A stretch of DNA of 42,240 nucleotides from F23-D06 sp947167635 (GTDB lineage Bacteria > Bacteroidota > Bacteroidia > Bacteroidales > WCHB1-69), in NCBI GenBank assembly GCA_947167635.1, contig CAMVIT010000025.1, forward strand, positions 1 to 42,240, given 5' to 3'. A program made the translations under genes and the position numbers. Of this stretch, positions 1 through 7,132 are shown in pieces. Numbering within the stretch: the first letter of the stretch is position 1; each line of letters begins with the position of its first letter. The notes under the pieces are model-generated. The model made no database searches. It saw nothing but the letters and a program-made list of their open reading frames with translations, and was not told where the DNA came from.

Positions 1-90
1 CCCTGGCGAGACGGAGGTTCCGCTTGACGCTTCGCGTCTCTCGGAATGGTGGTGGGTTCTAAGCCAAAATCATTGGAGCGGAAAGCCCGA

Positions 91-148
91 CGGCGCGGCG
101 GCATTGAATGGCGTGCGCAAATGAGACGTAATTCCCGCCGCCGCGCCG
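91..148. repeat. GC-rich inverted repeat upstream of the first gene
   Basis: A 12-base arm at 91-102 is exactly complementary to 137-148, with about 34 bases between. The right arm lies inside a block (134-160) that recurs at 11717-11743. A smaller hairpin, GACGC/GCGTC with loop TTC, is at 26-38. The stretch 1-187 otherwise shows no gene I can support. Confidence 0.6.
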
Positions 149-200
149 GCACGCCCAAATCAAAAAAAAAGATGCAAAAGCCCTGATTTGTGCCATCAGG
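134..200 (+). repeat. Dispersed intergenic repeat, copy A
   Basis: Positions 134-160 are identical over 27 bases to 11717-11743. After a short A-rich spacer both copies continue with TGATTTGTGCCA (184-195 and 11752-11763), then a T-rich segment, a promoter and a gene. The two copies sit 11.6 kb apart in the same orientation, each just upstream of a transcription unit (a DUF4476 gene here, padR there). It may be a repetitive extragenic element or a shared leader. No protein is encoded in it. Confidence 0.7.
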
Positions 201-222
201 TAGATTATTCCCTTCTTTTTTG

Positions 223-230
223 TATTTTTG
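223..230 (+). promoter_or_regulatory. Bacteroidota -7 promoter box TATTTTTG
   Basis: Exact match to the TAnnTTTG -7 consensus of Bacteroidota, 29 bases upstream of the ATG at 260. No convincing -33 TTTG at the standard spacing. Confidence 0.6.
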
Positions 231-259
231 CACATCTTAAAACCACAAACCATTGTGTT

Positions 260-1057
260 ATGAAAAGAAAAGTCACATTGCTACTTACCTTGTTTTTTTG
301 CGCAGCTGTTGCGCTTTTCGCACAACATCCGGGACAGAGCTTTGGCCAGCCGATGTCATCCCTCTATGTGGAATCTGTCGGCCAACCCTTTTGGCTGTTT
401 GTGGACAATGTGCAGCAAAACAGCCTGCCGACCAATTCCCTGCTGGTTGAGAACGTGCCTGTCGGGGAACACTATTTCTCTGTGGTCATGGACAATCAAG
501 ACCAGACAACCATAGGGCGCTTTGCCCAAGTCGGGCGGATGGCCACTGCTTTCCGGCTGGAAAACCAGCGCCATCTGTTCGGATTCACGCCCATTCACGG
601 AGCGTTCCACCCCGGCATGACGGTTTCGCTCGTCCATTACGCTCCCGTGAACGCGGTGCCACCTGCAACTCACAATGTGCTTCCGCCACAAGGGCAGAAT
701 GTCATGCCCGTGGCACCTCCTGCAACCCCGATACAGCTTCCGGTGCCGGAACCTGTTCCCCAACCGGCGTGGATGAGCGAGGTTGACTTTACCAAAGCCC
801 TCCATCTCATCCAAGATGAGAAGTTTGAGTCCAACCGCCTCGAACTGGCCAAGCAGGTGACTGGACAGAACTTGCTTTCGGTCAATCAGGTTATCTCGAT
901 CTGCAAGGCGTTCAGCTATGAAACCGACAAGCTCGAATACGCGAAATTTGCCTACCATCATTGTGTAGAAAAGGACAAATACTATTTGGTTAATGCCGTG
1001 TTCACATACAGCAGCAGCAAAAGCGAGTTGAACTCGTATGTGTCGAGTCAGCAATAA
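260..1057 (+). CDS. Secreted DUF4476 domain protein
   Basis: 265 residues. The ATG at 260 was chosen over an upstream in-frame ATG at 188 because it follows the promoter box and opens directly into a signal peptide (Lys-Arg-Lys, then a hydrophobic run ending Ala-Leu-Phe-Ala-Gln near residue 22). Residues about 30-110 resemble a PEGA-like beta domain (surface-display type). A Pro/Val-rich linker follows to about 170. The last 94 residues match the DUF4476 pattern: a helical repeat with FExxRLxxAKQ and FxYExxKLxxAKFAY signatures. DUF4476 proteins are common in Bacteroidota and their function is unknown. Likely periplasmic or surface-exposed; I see no T9SS sorting signal. A small unknown gene follows after 25 bases and may share the transcript. 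Confidence 0.85.
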   Translation: MKRKVTLLLTLFFCAAVALFAQHPGQSFGQPMSSLYVESVGQPFWLFVDNVQQNSLPTNSLLVENVPVGEHYFSVVMDNQDQTTIGRFAQVGRMATAFRLENQRHLFGFTPIHGAFHPGMTVSLVHYAPVNAVPPATHNVLPPQGQNVMPVAPPATPIQLPVPEPVPQPAWMSEVDFTKALHLIQDEKFESNRLELAKQVTGQNLLSVNQVISICKAFSYETDKLEYAKFAYHHCVEKDKYYLVNAVFTYSSSKSELNSYVSSQQ

Positions 1058-1082
1058 ATTGATTATAAACCTTTAAAAACCT

Positions 1083-1343
1083 ATGGAAAAATACGATTAT
1101 CAGCAATTCAAAGACATTGCCGAGGAGCTCAGCAAGACCATCGAGGAGTACCTTGCGCATCATACACAATATCCCACGGATGTGGTCGTTGGAATAGACG
1201 ATGAAACCCGCAAGATACTGTTGGACAGTCCGGGCAAGCTGCCTGCGGAGTACAAGCAGTATTCCATCGCCGATTTCATCATGATTAACGAAAGCGGTTT
1301 ATACGAGCCGGACACGAAGGTGATCTTCGGAGAGGAAAACTAA
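1083..1343 (+). CDS. Small acidic hypothetical protein
   Basis: 86 residues; I do not recognise the family. No signal peptide or membrane segment; acidic, with a helical first half (residues 3-27) and a mixed second half. The start follows the DUF4476 gene by 25 bases, and the stop is 9 bases before the ATG of the GH3 fusion gene, so it sits inside a probable transcription unit. Coding is supported by the clean frame, tight packing and ordinary codon use. A cytoplasmic location is inferred only from the missing signal sequence. Confidence 0.7.
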   Translation: MEKYDYQQFKDIAEELSKTIEEYLAHHTQYPTDVVVGIDDETRKILLDSPGKLPAEYKQYSIADFIMINESGLYEPDTKVIFGEEN

Positions 1344-1352
1344 CTGTTCACG

Positions 1353-4268
1353 ATGCACAAAGGGAAAATCCAGATTTGTTGTTACGGGCTGCTGTTGTGG
1401 CTCCTTTTCGCTTGTGTCTGTTCGGTGCAGGCGCAGCAGGCACGGCAGATGATGTCGCAGATGACGTTGGAGGAGAAAATCGCGCAGCTGATGATTGTGC
1501 GTGTCAGCTCCACGGGCACGCCCGAGGAGACGGCCAAGATGCTGGCTGACATCGAGCGTTACCAGCCCGGCGGTGTCTGCTTCTTCAAGGGCGGCCCCGT
1601 GCGCGAGGCGGCCCTCACCAACCGGATGCAGCAGCTGAGCAAGGTGCCCCTGTTTGTCTCCATTGACGGCGAGTGGGGCCCTGCCATGCGCCTGGACAGC
1701 TGCACGGCTTTCCCGCGCCAGATGACCCTCGGGGCGCTTGCGTCCGCCAACGACTCCCTCATCTATCAGATGGGCCTTGAGGTGGCCCGCCAATGCCGTG
1801 CGCTCGGGGTGAACCTCAATTTCGCGCCCTGTATCGATATCAACAACAACCCGAAGAATCCTGTCATCAACAGCCGCTCCTTCGGCGAGAGCCGTGAAAA
1901 GGTGGTCGCCAAAGGCTACCTCTATCTCAAGGGCATGCAGGATGGCGGCATCACGGGCTGCATCAAACATTTTCCCGGTCATGGCGATACGGAGACCGAC
2001 TCGCACCTCGGCCTTCCCACCATCCACAAGAGCCGCGCCCAACTCGACGAGATGGAACTCTATCCCTATCGCCAGCTTCTCCCCCGCAATCCCGAGATGG
2101 TGATGGTGGCACACCTGCACATTCCCGCCCTCGACGACAGCCACAAGTCCGTGTCGTCGCTATCCCAGCCCATTGTCACAGGTCTTCTGAAGCAGGTGCT
2201 GGGCTACTCGGGGTTGGTTATTACCGATGGTTTGGAAATGAAAGGCGTGCGCAACAGCAACCGTTTTGAGGGTGACATTGAAATCCGGGCCTTGCTTGCC
2301 GGCGCCGACTTGTTGTTGCTTCCCGGTGAGACGGGAGCGGTCATCCAGGCGATAAAAAATGCTGTGGACAGCGGCCTTGTTCCCATGTCGCTGATCAATG
2401 AGCGTTGCTTGCGCGTGCTTAGCTTCAAGGAGATGAAGGGGTTCTGGCACCAGCCACCCGCTGACTTGCTCCAGTTGTATGCCCGCTTGAACACCCCAAT
2501 CGGCGTGGCCCTGAACGAGGCCATCGAGGCCAAGGCCCTGACACTTCTGAAAGACGAGGATTTTCTGCCCATCCCGCCCTCGATGGCCCTCAACAACGAG
2601 GTGGCTGTGCTGTGTGTCGGCAGAGACGAATACAAGAGTGAATACCGCAAATTGGCGGACAAATACAATCTTCCTTTCTTTTGGTTGCCTAAGAAATACA
2701 ACCCCAAAGATTACCCTCAGGTTATCGCCAACCTGCAACCCTTCAAATCCGTCATTGTGCTCTTTGGCGGCTCCAACCAGCTTGCCGGCTCCAATTATGG
2801 CGTGGACAGCAAGGTGGCGGAGCATCTGCGCGTCCTGGCACGCGGCAAGCCGGCTGTGCTGGTGCATCTGGGCAATCCTTATGCCTTGGACCAGCTGGGC
2901 ACCACCGCGCCTTTCAAGGCCGTGATGGTGGCGTACCAGTTCACGCCGAGCACGGTCAAGGCGGCATTGAGTGCCTGCTTCGGGGAGATCAGATGCGAGG
3001 GACTGCTGCCGGTGTCCACGAAAGAGTATGTCTCCGGCACGGGCTTGGGTGCCACGGAGGAGTTGCAGAACTTTTCCGCACTGCCGCAATCCATTACGGA
3101 ACGCCTTGACGCACTGCTCGCCGGCGGCATCCGCGACCAGATCTATCCCGGTTGTGTGGTGGTCGCCCTCAAGGACGGAAATCCCGTCTATCAGAAGGCA
3201 TTCGGCAATTTGACCTACGACACGACCCGTCCTGTGACCTTGCAGACCATGTACGACGTGGCCTCGCTCACGAAACCCGCCGCCACCACGCTTGCTGTGA
3301 TGAAACTGTATGATGAACAGCGCATCCGGCTCACAGACCCCATTGGCAAGTATCTGACATACTTGACTGGCACCAACAAGGCCAATATCCCCATTTCCGA
3401 GCTGCTGACCCATACTTCCGGTCTGCCCGCCTACATTCCTTTCTACAAGGACATACAGGGGAATCCTGCCTATTTCCAAAAGACGGAAAGTCCCGAATAT
3501 TCCGTCAAGGTGGCCGATGACATCTATCTGTTGTCCACATATCCTGACACGGTTCGTTATAGAGTGGCCCACTGCAAATTAGGTGCTAAGAAATATGTCT
3601 ATAGCGATCTCAATTTCTTGCTGTTGAAAGATATGGTGGAAACGATCACGGGGAAATCCATCGAAGTGCTTTTGGATGAGCAGTTTTACAAGCCCATGGG
3701 ATTGACACACACTTGTTTCAACCCGTTAGAGAAGGGCTTCGATCAGGAGGCCATCGCCCCCACGGAGAACGATGTCGAGTTCAGGAGACAGGTGGTGCGT
3801 GGCTATGTCCACGACCAGACGGCCGCGCTGATGAACGGCAATGCGGGCAACGCGGGCCTTTTCACCACCGGCCCGGAGTTGGGCGCGCTTTTCCAGATGT
3901 TGCTTGACGGCGGCATTTACCATGGCAAACGCTACTTCTCCGAGGAGACGGTCCGTCTCTTTACGGCGGCGTATCCCATGCACGACTGCAATGTGCGCGG
4001 TTTGGGCTATCATACCCCCAAGCACGGCGGCACCAGCTCCATCGTGCCGCAGGCCGCCGACAAGGAGACCTTTGGACATCAGGGATTTACCGGTATTGTG
4101 GTGTGGTGCGATCCTTCCGAGAAGCTGACCTTCGTGTTCCTCTCCAACCGCGTCTATCCCGATTGCTATCCCAACAAATTGTCGCAAAGCGGTATCCGCC
4201 TCAAGGCGCACGAGCTGATTTATGAGGGGGTGAAAATGATGAAAAACAAAGACTTACATGAAAGATAA
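1353..4268 (+). CDS. Secreted GH3 beta-N-acetylhexosaminidase fused to a serine beta-lactamase-fold domain
   Basis: 971 residues with a signal peptide (hydrophobic residues 8-25, Ala-Gln at about 28). Residues about 30-370 are glycoside hydrolase family 3 of NagZ type, with the signature KHFPGHGDTETDSH from Lys205 (His206, Asp212). This type cleaves GlcNAc from muropeptides or chitin-like oligosaccharides. A GH3 C-terminal-like segment (about 380-580) leads into a beta-lactamase/esterase-fold domain (about 590-960) with Ser638-Leu-Thr-Lys641 (SxxK), Tyr750-Ser-Asp (the YxN position) and His909-Gln-Gly (the KTG position). The pattern fits class C-like peptidases or esterases rather than resistance enzymes. 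GH3 plus beta-lactamase fusions are known in Bacteroidota; a role in periplasmic peptidoglycan turnover is inferred. The stop overlaps the tsaB start by 11 bases. Confidence 0.92.
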   Translation: MHKGKIQICCYGLLLWLLFACVCSVQAQQARQMMSQMTLEEKIAQLMIVRVSSTGTPEETAKMLADIERYQPGGVCFFKGGPVREAALTNRMQQLSKVPLFVSIDGEWGPAMRLDSCTAFPRQMTLGALASANDSLIYQMGLEVARQCRALGVNLNFAPCIDINNNPKNPVINSRSFGESREKVVAKGYLYLKGMQDGGITGCIKHFPGHGDTETDSHLGLPTIHKSRAQLDEMELYPYRQLLPRNPEMVMVAHLHIPALDDSHKSVSSLSQPIVTGLLKQVLGYSGLVITDGLEMKGVRNSNRFEGDIEIRALLAGADLLLLPGETGAVIQAIKNAVDSGLVPMSLINERCLRVLSFKEMKGFWHQPPADLLQLYARLNTPIGVALNEAIEAKALTLLKDEDFLPIPPSMALNNEVAVLCVGRDEYKSEYRKLADKYNLPFFWLPKKYNPKDYPQVIANLQPFKSVIVLFGGSNQLAGSNYGVDSKVAEHLRVLARGKPAVLVHLGNPYALDQLGTTAPFKAVMVAYQFTPSTVKAALSACFGEIRCEGLLPVSTKEYVSGTGLGATEELQNFSALPQSITERLDALLAGGIRDQIYPGCVVVALKDGNPVYQKAFGNLTYDTTRPVTLQTMYDVASLTKPAATTLAVMKLYDEQRIRLTDPIGKYLTYLTGTNKANIPISELLTHTSGLPAYIPFYKDIQGNPAYFQKTESPEYSVKVADDIYLLSTYPDTVRYRVAHCKLGAKKYVYSDLNFLLLKDMVETITGKSIEVLLDEQFYKPMGLTHTCFNPLEKGFDQEAIAPTENDVEFRRQVVRGYVHDQTAALMNGNAGNAGLFTTGPELGALFQMLLDGGIYHGKRYFSEETVRLFTAAYPMHDCNVRGLGYHTPKHGGTSSIVPQAADKETFGHQGFTGIVVWCDPSEKLTFVFLSNRVYPDCYPNKLSQSGIRLKAHELIYEGVKMMKNKDLHER

Positions 4269-4974
4269 TCCTATATTGTTGCATATAGAGACGGCCACAG
4301 AGGTCTGTTCCGTAGCGTTGTCGGAGGGCGACCGCCTGCTGTCGGTGTGTGAATCCGACGATGGCAACTCGCATTCCAAGAACTTGTTGCCCTATATTGA
4401 CAAGGCTTGCCACGCTGCGGGGATCACGTTGCAGGACATTGACGGCGTCAGTGTAAGCGTTGGGCCGGGCTCGTACACGGGCCTGCGTATCGGCGTCTCC
4501 ACCGCCAAGGGCATCGCCTACTCCTTGAATGTGCCGGTTATGGCTGTCGGCACGTTGGAGAGTATCGCCAACGGTGCGTTTTCGGAATGTGATCTCTTGA
4601 AAGAGTCACCCTCTACTCCTTTTCAAATAGCATCCATGATTGATGCGCGGCGCATGGAGGTGTTCACGGCCCGATATGATGGTGAGTTGAAGGAGATAGC
4701 GGTTCCTTCCGCGCTTATCGTTGATGAACATGCCTACGATGAGCCATTGTCGCAGAGCATTGTGGTGTTTTGCGGCAACGGGATGCCCAAGTGCAGGGAG
4801 CTGCTGGCGCAGCATGCCAACGCCCGTTTTGCGGAGTTCCCGATCTCCGCAAGGCATCTGTTGGTGCCCGCCTTGCGTCGCTGGAAAGCCCGGGAGTTTG
4901 CCGACACCGCCTATTTCGAGCCTTTCTATCTCAAGGAATATGTGGCGGCCAAACCCCATGTAAAAGGATTATAA
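4258..4974 (+). CDS. tsaB: tRNA threonylcarbamoyladenosine biosynthesis protein TsaB
   Basis: 238 residues, matching TsaB (YeaZ), a catalytically inactive ASKHA-fold partner of TsaD that helps make the t6A37 modification of ANN-decoding tRNAs in the cytoplasm. Visible signatures are the N-terminal LLHIETATEVCSVAL strand-loop-strand (residues 7-21) and the family motif SVGPGSYTGLRIG followed by AKGIAY (about 63-82). Length is normal. It overlaps the end of the GH3 fusion gene by 11 bases and is followed 13 bases later by a universal stress protein, so it is probably translationally coupled in an operon. Confidence 0.95.
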   Translation: MKDNPILLHIETATEVCSVALSEGDRLLSVCESDDGNSHSKNLLPYIDKACHAAGITLQDIDGVSVSVGPGSYTGLRIGVSTAKGIAYSLNVPVMAVGTLESIANGAFSECDLLKESPSTPFQIASMIDARRMEVFTARYDGELKEIAVPSALIVDEHAYDEPLSQSIVVFCGNGMPKCRELLAQHANARFAEFPISARHLLVPALRRWKAREFADTAYFEPFYLKEYVAAKPHVKGL

Positions 4975-4987
4975 GCTACCGTGCATC

Positions 4988-5809
4988 ATGGAAATACACG
5001 AACCCATAGACCAGCAGAAGCGGCTGAACATCATCGCTGTCGTGGACGAATCCGACTGCGGACGTAACGCCTTGCGTTTCGGGGAGAAGCTGACCGAGGT
5101 CTTTGGCGCGACCCTCACGGTAGTCGCACGGTTTGGCTTCTCGTATGTGGAGAAGGGACAAGCGTCCTTGCCGCCTGTGGATCCCGAAGCTGGCCATCTC
5201 GTTCCTGACGGCTATTTTTTTCCAGAGACGCTCTATCGCTATGCCGACGAGAAGAACACCATCATGTTTGTGATCGGTGTGGACGACGAGGATAGAAAAG
5301 CCCTCTTCAACAGGCGTCGTGCGCTGCGGTTCATCAAGCCCTCGCGGCTGCCCGTGCTCACGGTGGGGCGCAAAGGGCCCGTGGAAAACGCCTTCCAGCG
5401 GGTGGTGCTGCCCATCGACATTGAGCGGCAGGCCAAGGAGAAGGCGCTGTGGGCGGGTTATTTCAGCCGTTTCCATGAGGCGACCATCCATGTGCTGCAT
5501 TGCAACTACCCCGACGAGGGACTGCACCGGCAGGTGGCTGACAATATCGCTTTTGTCGAAAAACTCTACCAGAATCTGGAGGTGAAGTACCAGCTGGACG
5601 AAGTGGCCCCGCAGTCCAACATCGACCATTACGCCCTGGAGTTCGCCCCCACGGTCGGCGCGACCTTGACGGTCACGATGATGACCCGCTATCGCACGCT
5701 TGCCGACATCCTCACGGGCTCTGTCGAGAAGAAACTCGTGGGCAACGCGGCGCAGTTTCCCGTGTTGTGCATCAACCAGAGAGACGACCTGTACGTGTTG
5801 TGTACATAA
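4988..5809 (+). CDS. Tandem-domain universal stress protein (UspA family)
   Basis: 273 residues. Two Usp-like alpha/beta halves can be seen: the first begins LNIIAVVDESDCGRNAL (about residue 14) and the second FQRVVLPIDIERQAKEKAL (about residue 137). The C-terminal ILTGSVEKKLVGNAAQFPVL fits the end of a Usp domain, where a Gly-rich ATP loop leads to a Cys/Phe-Pro-Val-Leu strand. The ATP-binding GxxGxx(S/T) motif is weak, so nucleotide binding is uncertain. No signal peptide; cytoplasmic. It lies 13 bases after tsaB and ends just before the purE promoter. Stress-response function is inferred from the family. Confidence 0.82.
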   Translation: MEIHEPIDQQKRLNIIAVVDESDCGRNALRFGEKLTEVFGATLTVVARFGFSYVEKGQASLPPVDPEAGHLVPDGYFFPETLYRYADEKNTIMFVIGVDDEDRKALFNRRRALRFIKPSRLPVLTVGRKGPVENAFQRVVLPIDIERQAKEKALWAGYFSRFHEATIHVLHCNYPDEGLHRQVADNIAFVEKLYQNLEVKYQLDEVAPQSNIDHYALEFAPTVGATLTVTMMTRYRTLADILTGSVEKKLVGNAAQFPVLCINQRDDLYVLCT

Positions 5810-5821
5810 CCCTAAAAATGC

Positions 5822-5829
5822 TATTTTTG
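5822..5829 (+). promoter_or_regulatory. -7 promoter box TATTTTTG for purE
   Basis: Exact TAnnTTTG match 23 bases upstream of the purE ATG at 5853 and just after the stop of the stress-protein gene. Confidence 0.6.
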
Positions 5830-5852
5830 TAGCCTTAAAAATCACAGTTAAC

Positions 5853-6359
5853 ATGAATGCAAGAGTGAGTATCATCATGGGCAGCACGTCGGATCTTCCG
5901 GTGATGGAGGCTGCCTTCAAGTTTTTCGAGAGCAATGGGATTCCATTCGAGGTGAAGGCGCTGTCGGCGCACCGCACGCCCGATGAGGTGGCGGATTACG
6001 CCAAACAGGCGCACGGACGCGGCATCGAGGTGATCATCGCGGCTGCGGGCATGGCCGCCCACCTGCCGGGTGTCATCGCCGCCATGACGCCGCTGCCGGT
6101 CATCGGCGTGCCTGTCAAGTCCTCATTGGAAGGCATGGACGCGGCCTTGGCCATGTTGCAGATGCCACCGGGCATTCCCGTCGCCACTGTGGCCATCAAC
6201 GGCGCGCAGAACGCCGCCATCCTCGCCATGCAGATTATGGCCAACGGCGACCCCGAGCTGTTCGAGAAGGTCATCGCCCACAAGCAAGGCCTCAAGCAGA
6301 AGATTGTCAAGGCCAACGATGAGCTGGCCAACTTGCAAGGGTATCGGTATAAGGTCTGA
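5853..6359 (+). CDS. purE: N5-carboxyaminoimidazole ribonucleotide mutase (class I PurE)
   Basis: 168 residues. Converts N5-CAIR to CAIR in purine synthesis, in the cytoplasm. Class I PurE motifs are plain: GSTSDLPVM near residue 9, SAHRTPDE near 37, AAGMAAHLPGVIAAMTPLPV near 68-88, and MPPGIPVATVAI near 107. The ATG at 5853 was chosen because it follows a promoter box and starts at the family's first beta strand; the frame is open upstream to 5700, but that extension lies inside the preceding gene. No purK is beside it. A repeat-rich 416-base gap follows. Confidence 0.96.
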   Translation: MNARVSIIMGSTSDLPVMEAAFKFFESNGIPFEVKALSAHRTPDEVADYAKQAHGRGIEVIIAAAGMAAHLPGVIAAMTPLPVIGVPVKSSLEGMDAALAMLQMPPGIPVATVAINGAQNAAILAMQIMANGDPELFEKVIAHKQGLKQKIVKANDELANLQGYRYKV

Positions 6360-6424
6360 TTTTACCGCACACCGTCCCCTGAGTACTGGGATTTAGTTGT
6401 TGGCTATTAGCCGGAAGTCTTTAT

Positions 6425-6475
6425 AGTTAAGAGTTAAAAGTTGTTAAAGCAAACAGCTAACGGCCAATGGCCAAT
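6425..6475 (+). repeat. Heptamer tandem repeats (AGTTAAR and GGCYAAY types)
   Basis: AGTTAAG (6425-6431) and AGTTAAA (6432-6438) are followed, after a gap, by GCTAAC and two copies of GGCCAAT (6462-6468, 6469-6475). The same two heptamer families stand in the same order and orientation at 11381-11414. Confidence 0.75.
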
Positions 6476-6507
6476 AGTTCCCGGAGGGAGCAGCTCTTGA
6501 TAACCCC

Positions 6508-6564
6508 GCATGCAATGTGGGGTGGCGGCGTGTCATCGTGTGTGACAGCGTGCCGGAGGCACGC
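6508..6564. repeat. Pair of small intergenic hairpins
   Basis: The first has arms CCCCGCA and TGTGGGG (one G-T pair). The second, 6548-6564, has perfect arms GCGTGCC and GGCACGC around a GGA loop. Neither has a downstream T-run, so these are not ordinary intrinsic terminators. The short-stem, GGA-loop form recurs at 11416-11428 and 11506-11522. Confidence 0.65.
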
Positions 6565-6719
6565 GCTCTGTCCGCACACACCTCACTCAGTTTCTTAACT
6601 ATGTCGATAGTCCGGTGGGGGATTCGATCTACTGTGATGTGGCCCGTAGGAGTTCCTTTTGCCACGAAGCACGGTGCATTTTCGCTGCGGGAAAAAGGCG
6701 ATTTGTACGATGCTATGTG

Positions 6720-6749
6720 TTTGAGCTAATTGTTTTTTTATTATCTTTG
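6720..6749 (+). promoter_or_regulatory. Promoter TTTG-N18-TATCTTTG for the T9SS cargo genes
   Basis: TTTG at 6720-6723 (-33) and TATCTTTG at 6742-6749 (-7, exact TAnnTTTG), 18 bases apart, 27 bases upstream of the ATG at 6776. Confidence 0.65.
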
Positions 6750-6775
6750 CCACGGTTTTTTAAAACCACACCATT

Positions 6776-7132
6776 ATGAAAAAGATTTGCACCTTTTTGT
6801 TCTTGTTGCTGGCGCTCGCATTGGCTGCGGGGGCGCAGAACCAGTATTGGACGTATCAATCCCAGAACTTCACCACCACCCCGACCAGCACCGTCTCCAT
6901 TGTGCATAGCAATGGAAATGTGTACTATTTTCAAGCAGACGCAAATAACTCAGCCCTGTCCATGACCGAAATAGATCCCTTTACCATGCTGCCCACAGGA
7001 GTGGACAAAGGTTATTCTGTAATCCCGGGCCTCACCCTCGAAGGAGGTTTTGAAGATGTGAACGGAGGCTTTGTTCTATATGGTTACTTGGATTTTGGCA
7101 ACAATTCATGGCACCCTTTCTATGATCATTGA
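6776..7132 (+). CDS. N-terminal part of a frameshifted secreted T9SS cargo protein
   Basis: 118 codons up to a TGA at 7130. It begins with a clear signal peptide (Met-Lys-Lys, then a Leu/Ala-rich core ending Ala-Gly-Ala-Gln at residue 21) and continues with beta-rich, Asn/Tyr-rich sequence of secreted-protein type. The frame ends within text that continues smoothly one frame over (Ile-Ile-Asp-Gln-Asn-Tyr-Asn from about 7125). I therefore read this as the front of one gene, whose remainder is the next entry, separated by a +1 shift between about 7110 and 7130. The signal peptide is on this piece and the sorting signal on the other, so neither alone would be exported and anchored. Sequencing error, true pseudogene or phase variation remain possible. 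Confidence 0.7.
   Translation: MKKICTFLFLLLALALAAGAQNQYWTYQSQNFTTTPTSTVSIVHSNGNVYYFQADANNSALSMTEIDPFTMLPTGVDKGYSVIPGLTLEGGFEDVNGGFVLYGYLDFGNNSWHPFYDH

Larger units (their letters stand above)
6360..6775. other. Repeat-rich intergenic region, left flank of the T9SS cargo locus
   Basis: No credible gene in 416 bases; short open frames here have no family features. Read left to right: a small inverted repeat GGCTA/TAGCC near 6405, heptamer repeats (6425-6475), hairpins (6508-6564), an unexplained stretch (about 6580-6700) containing CCCGTAGG-type words, then the promoter for the next gene. The order heptamers then hairpins recurs at 11381-11558. Confidence 0.65.

Noticed and set aside
1..60. 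End of a structural RNA gene at the window edge
   Set aside because: There are small stems but no tRNA-like T-arm, CCA end or recognisable RNase P, SRP or tmRNA motif.
2160..3572. 470-codon minus-strand frame opposite the GH3 fusion
   Set aside because: Composition is His/Gln/Gly/Val-rich without domains; it is antisense to clear catalytic motifs.
6444..6729. Short frames on both strands before the T9SS cargo genes
   Set aside because: They cross hairpins and heptamer repeats and have no start context or family resemblance.
7114..7132. Programmed +1 ribosomal frameshift in the T9SS cargo gene
   Set aside because: No known slippery pattern, Shine-Dalgarno-like stimulator or downstream structure is evident; mutation or sequence error is the simpler reading.
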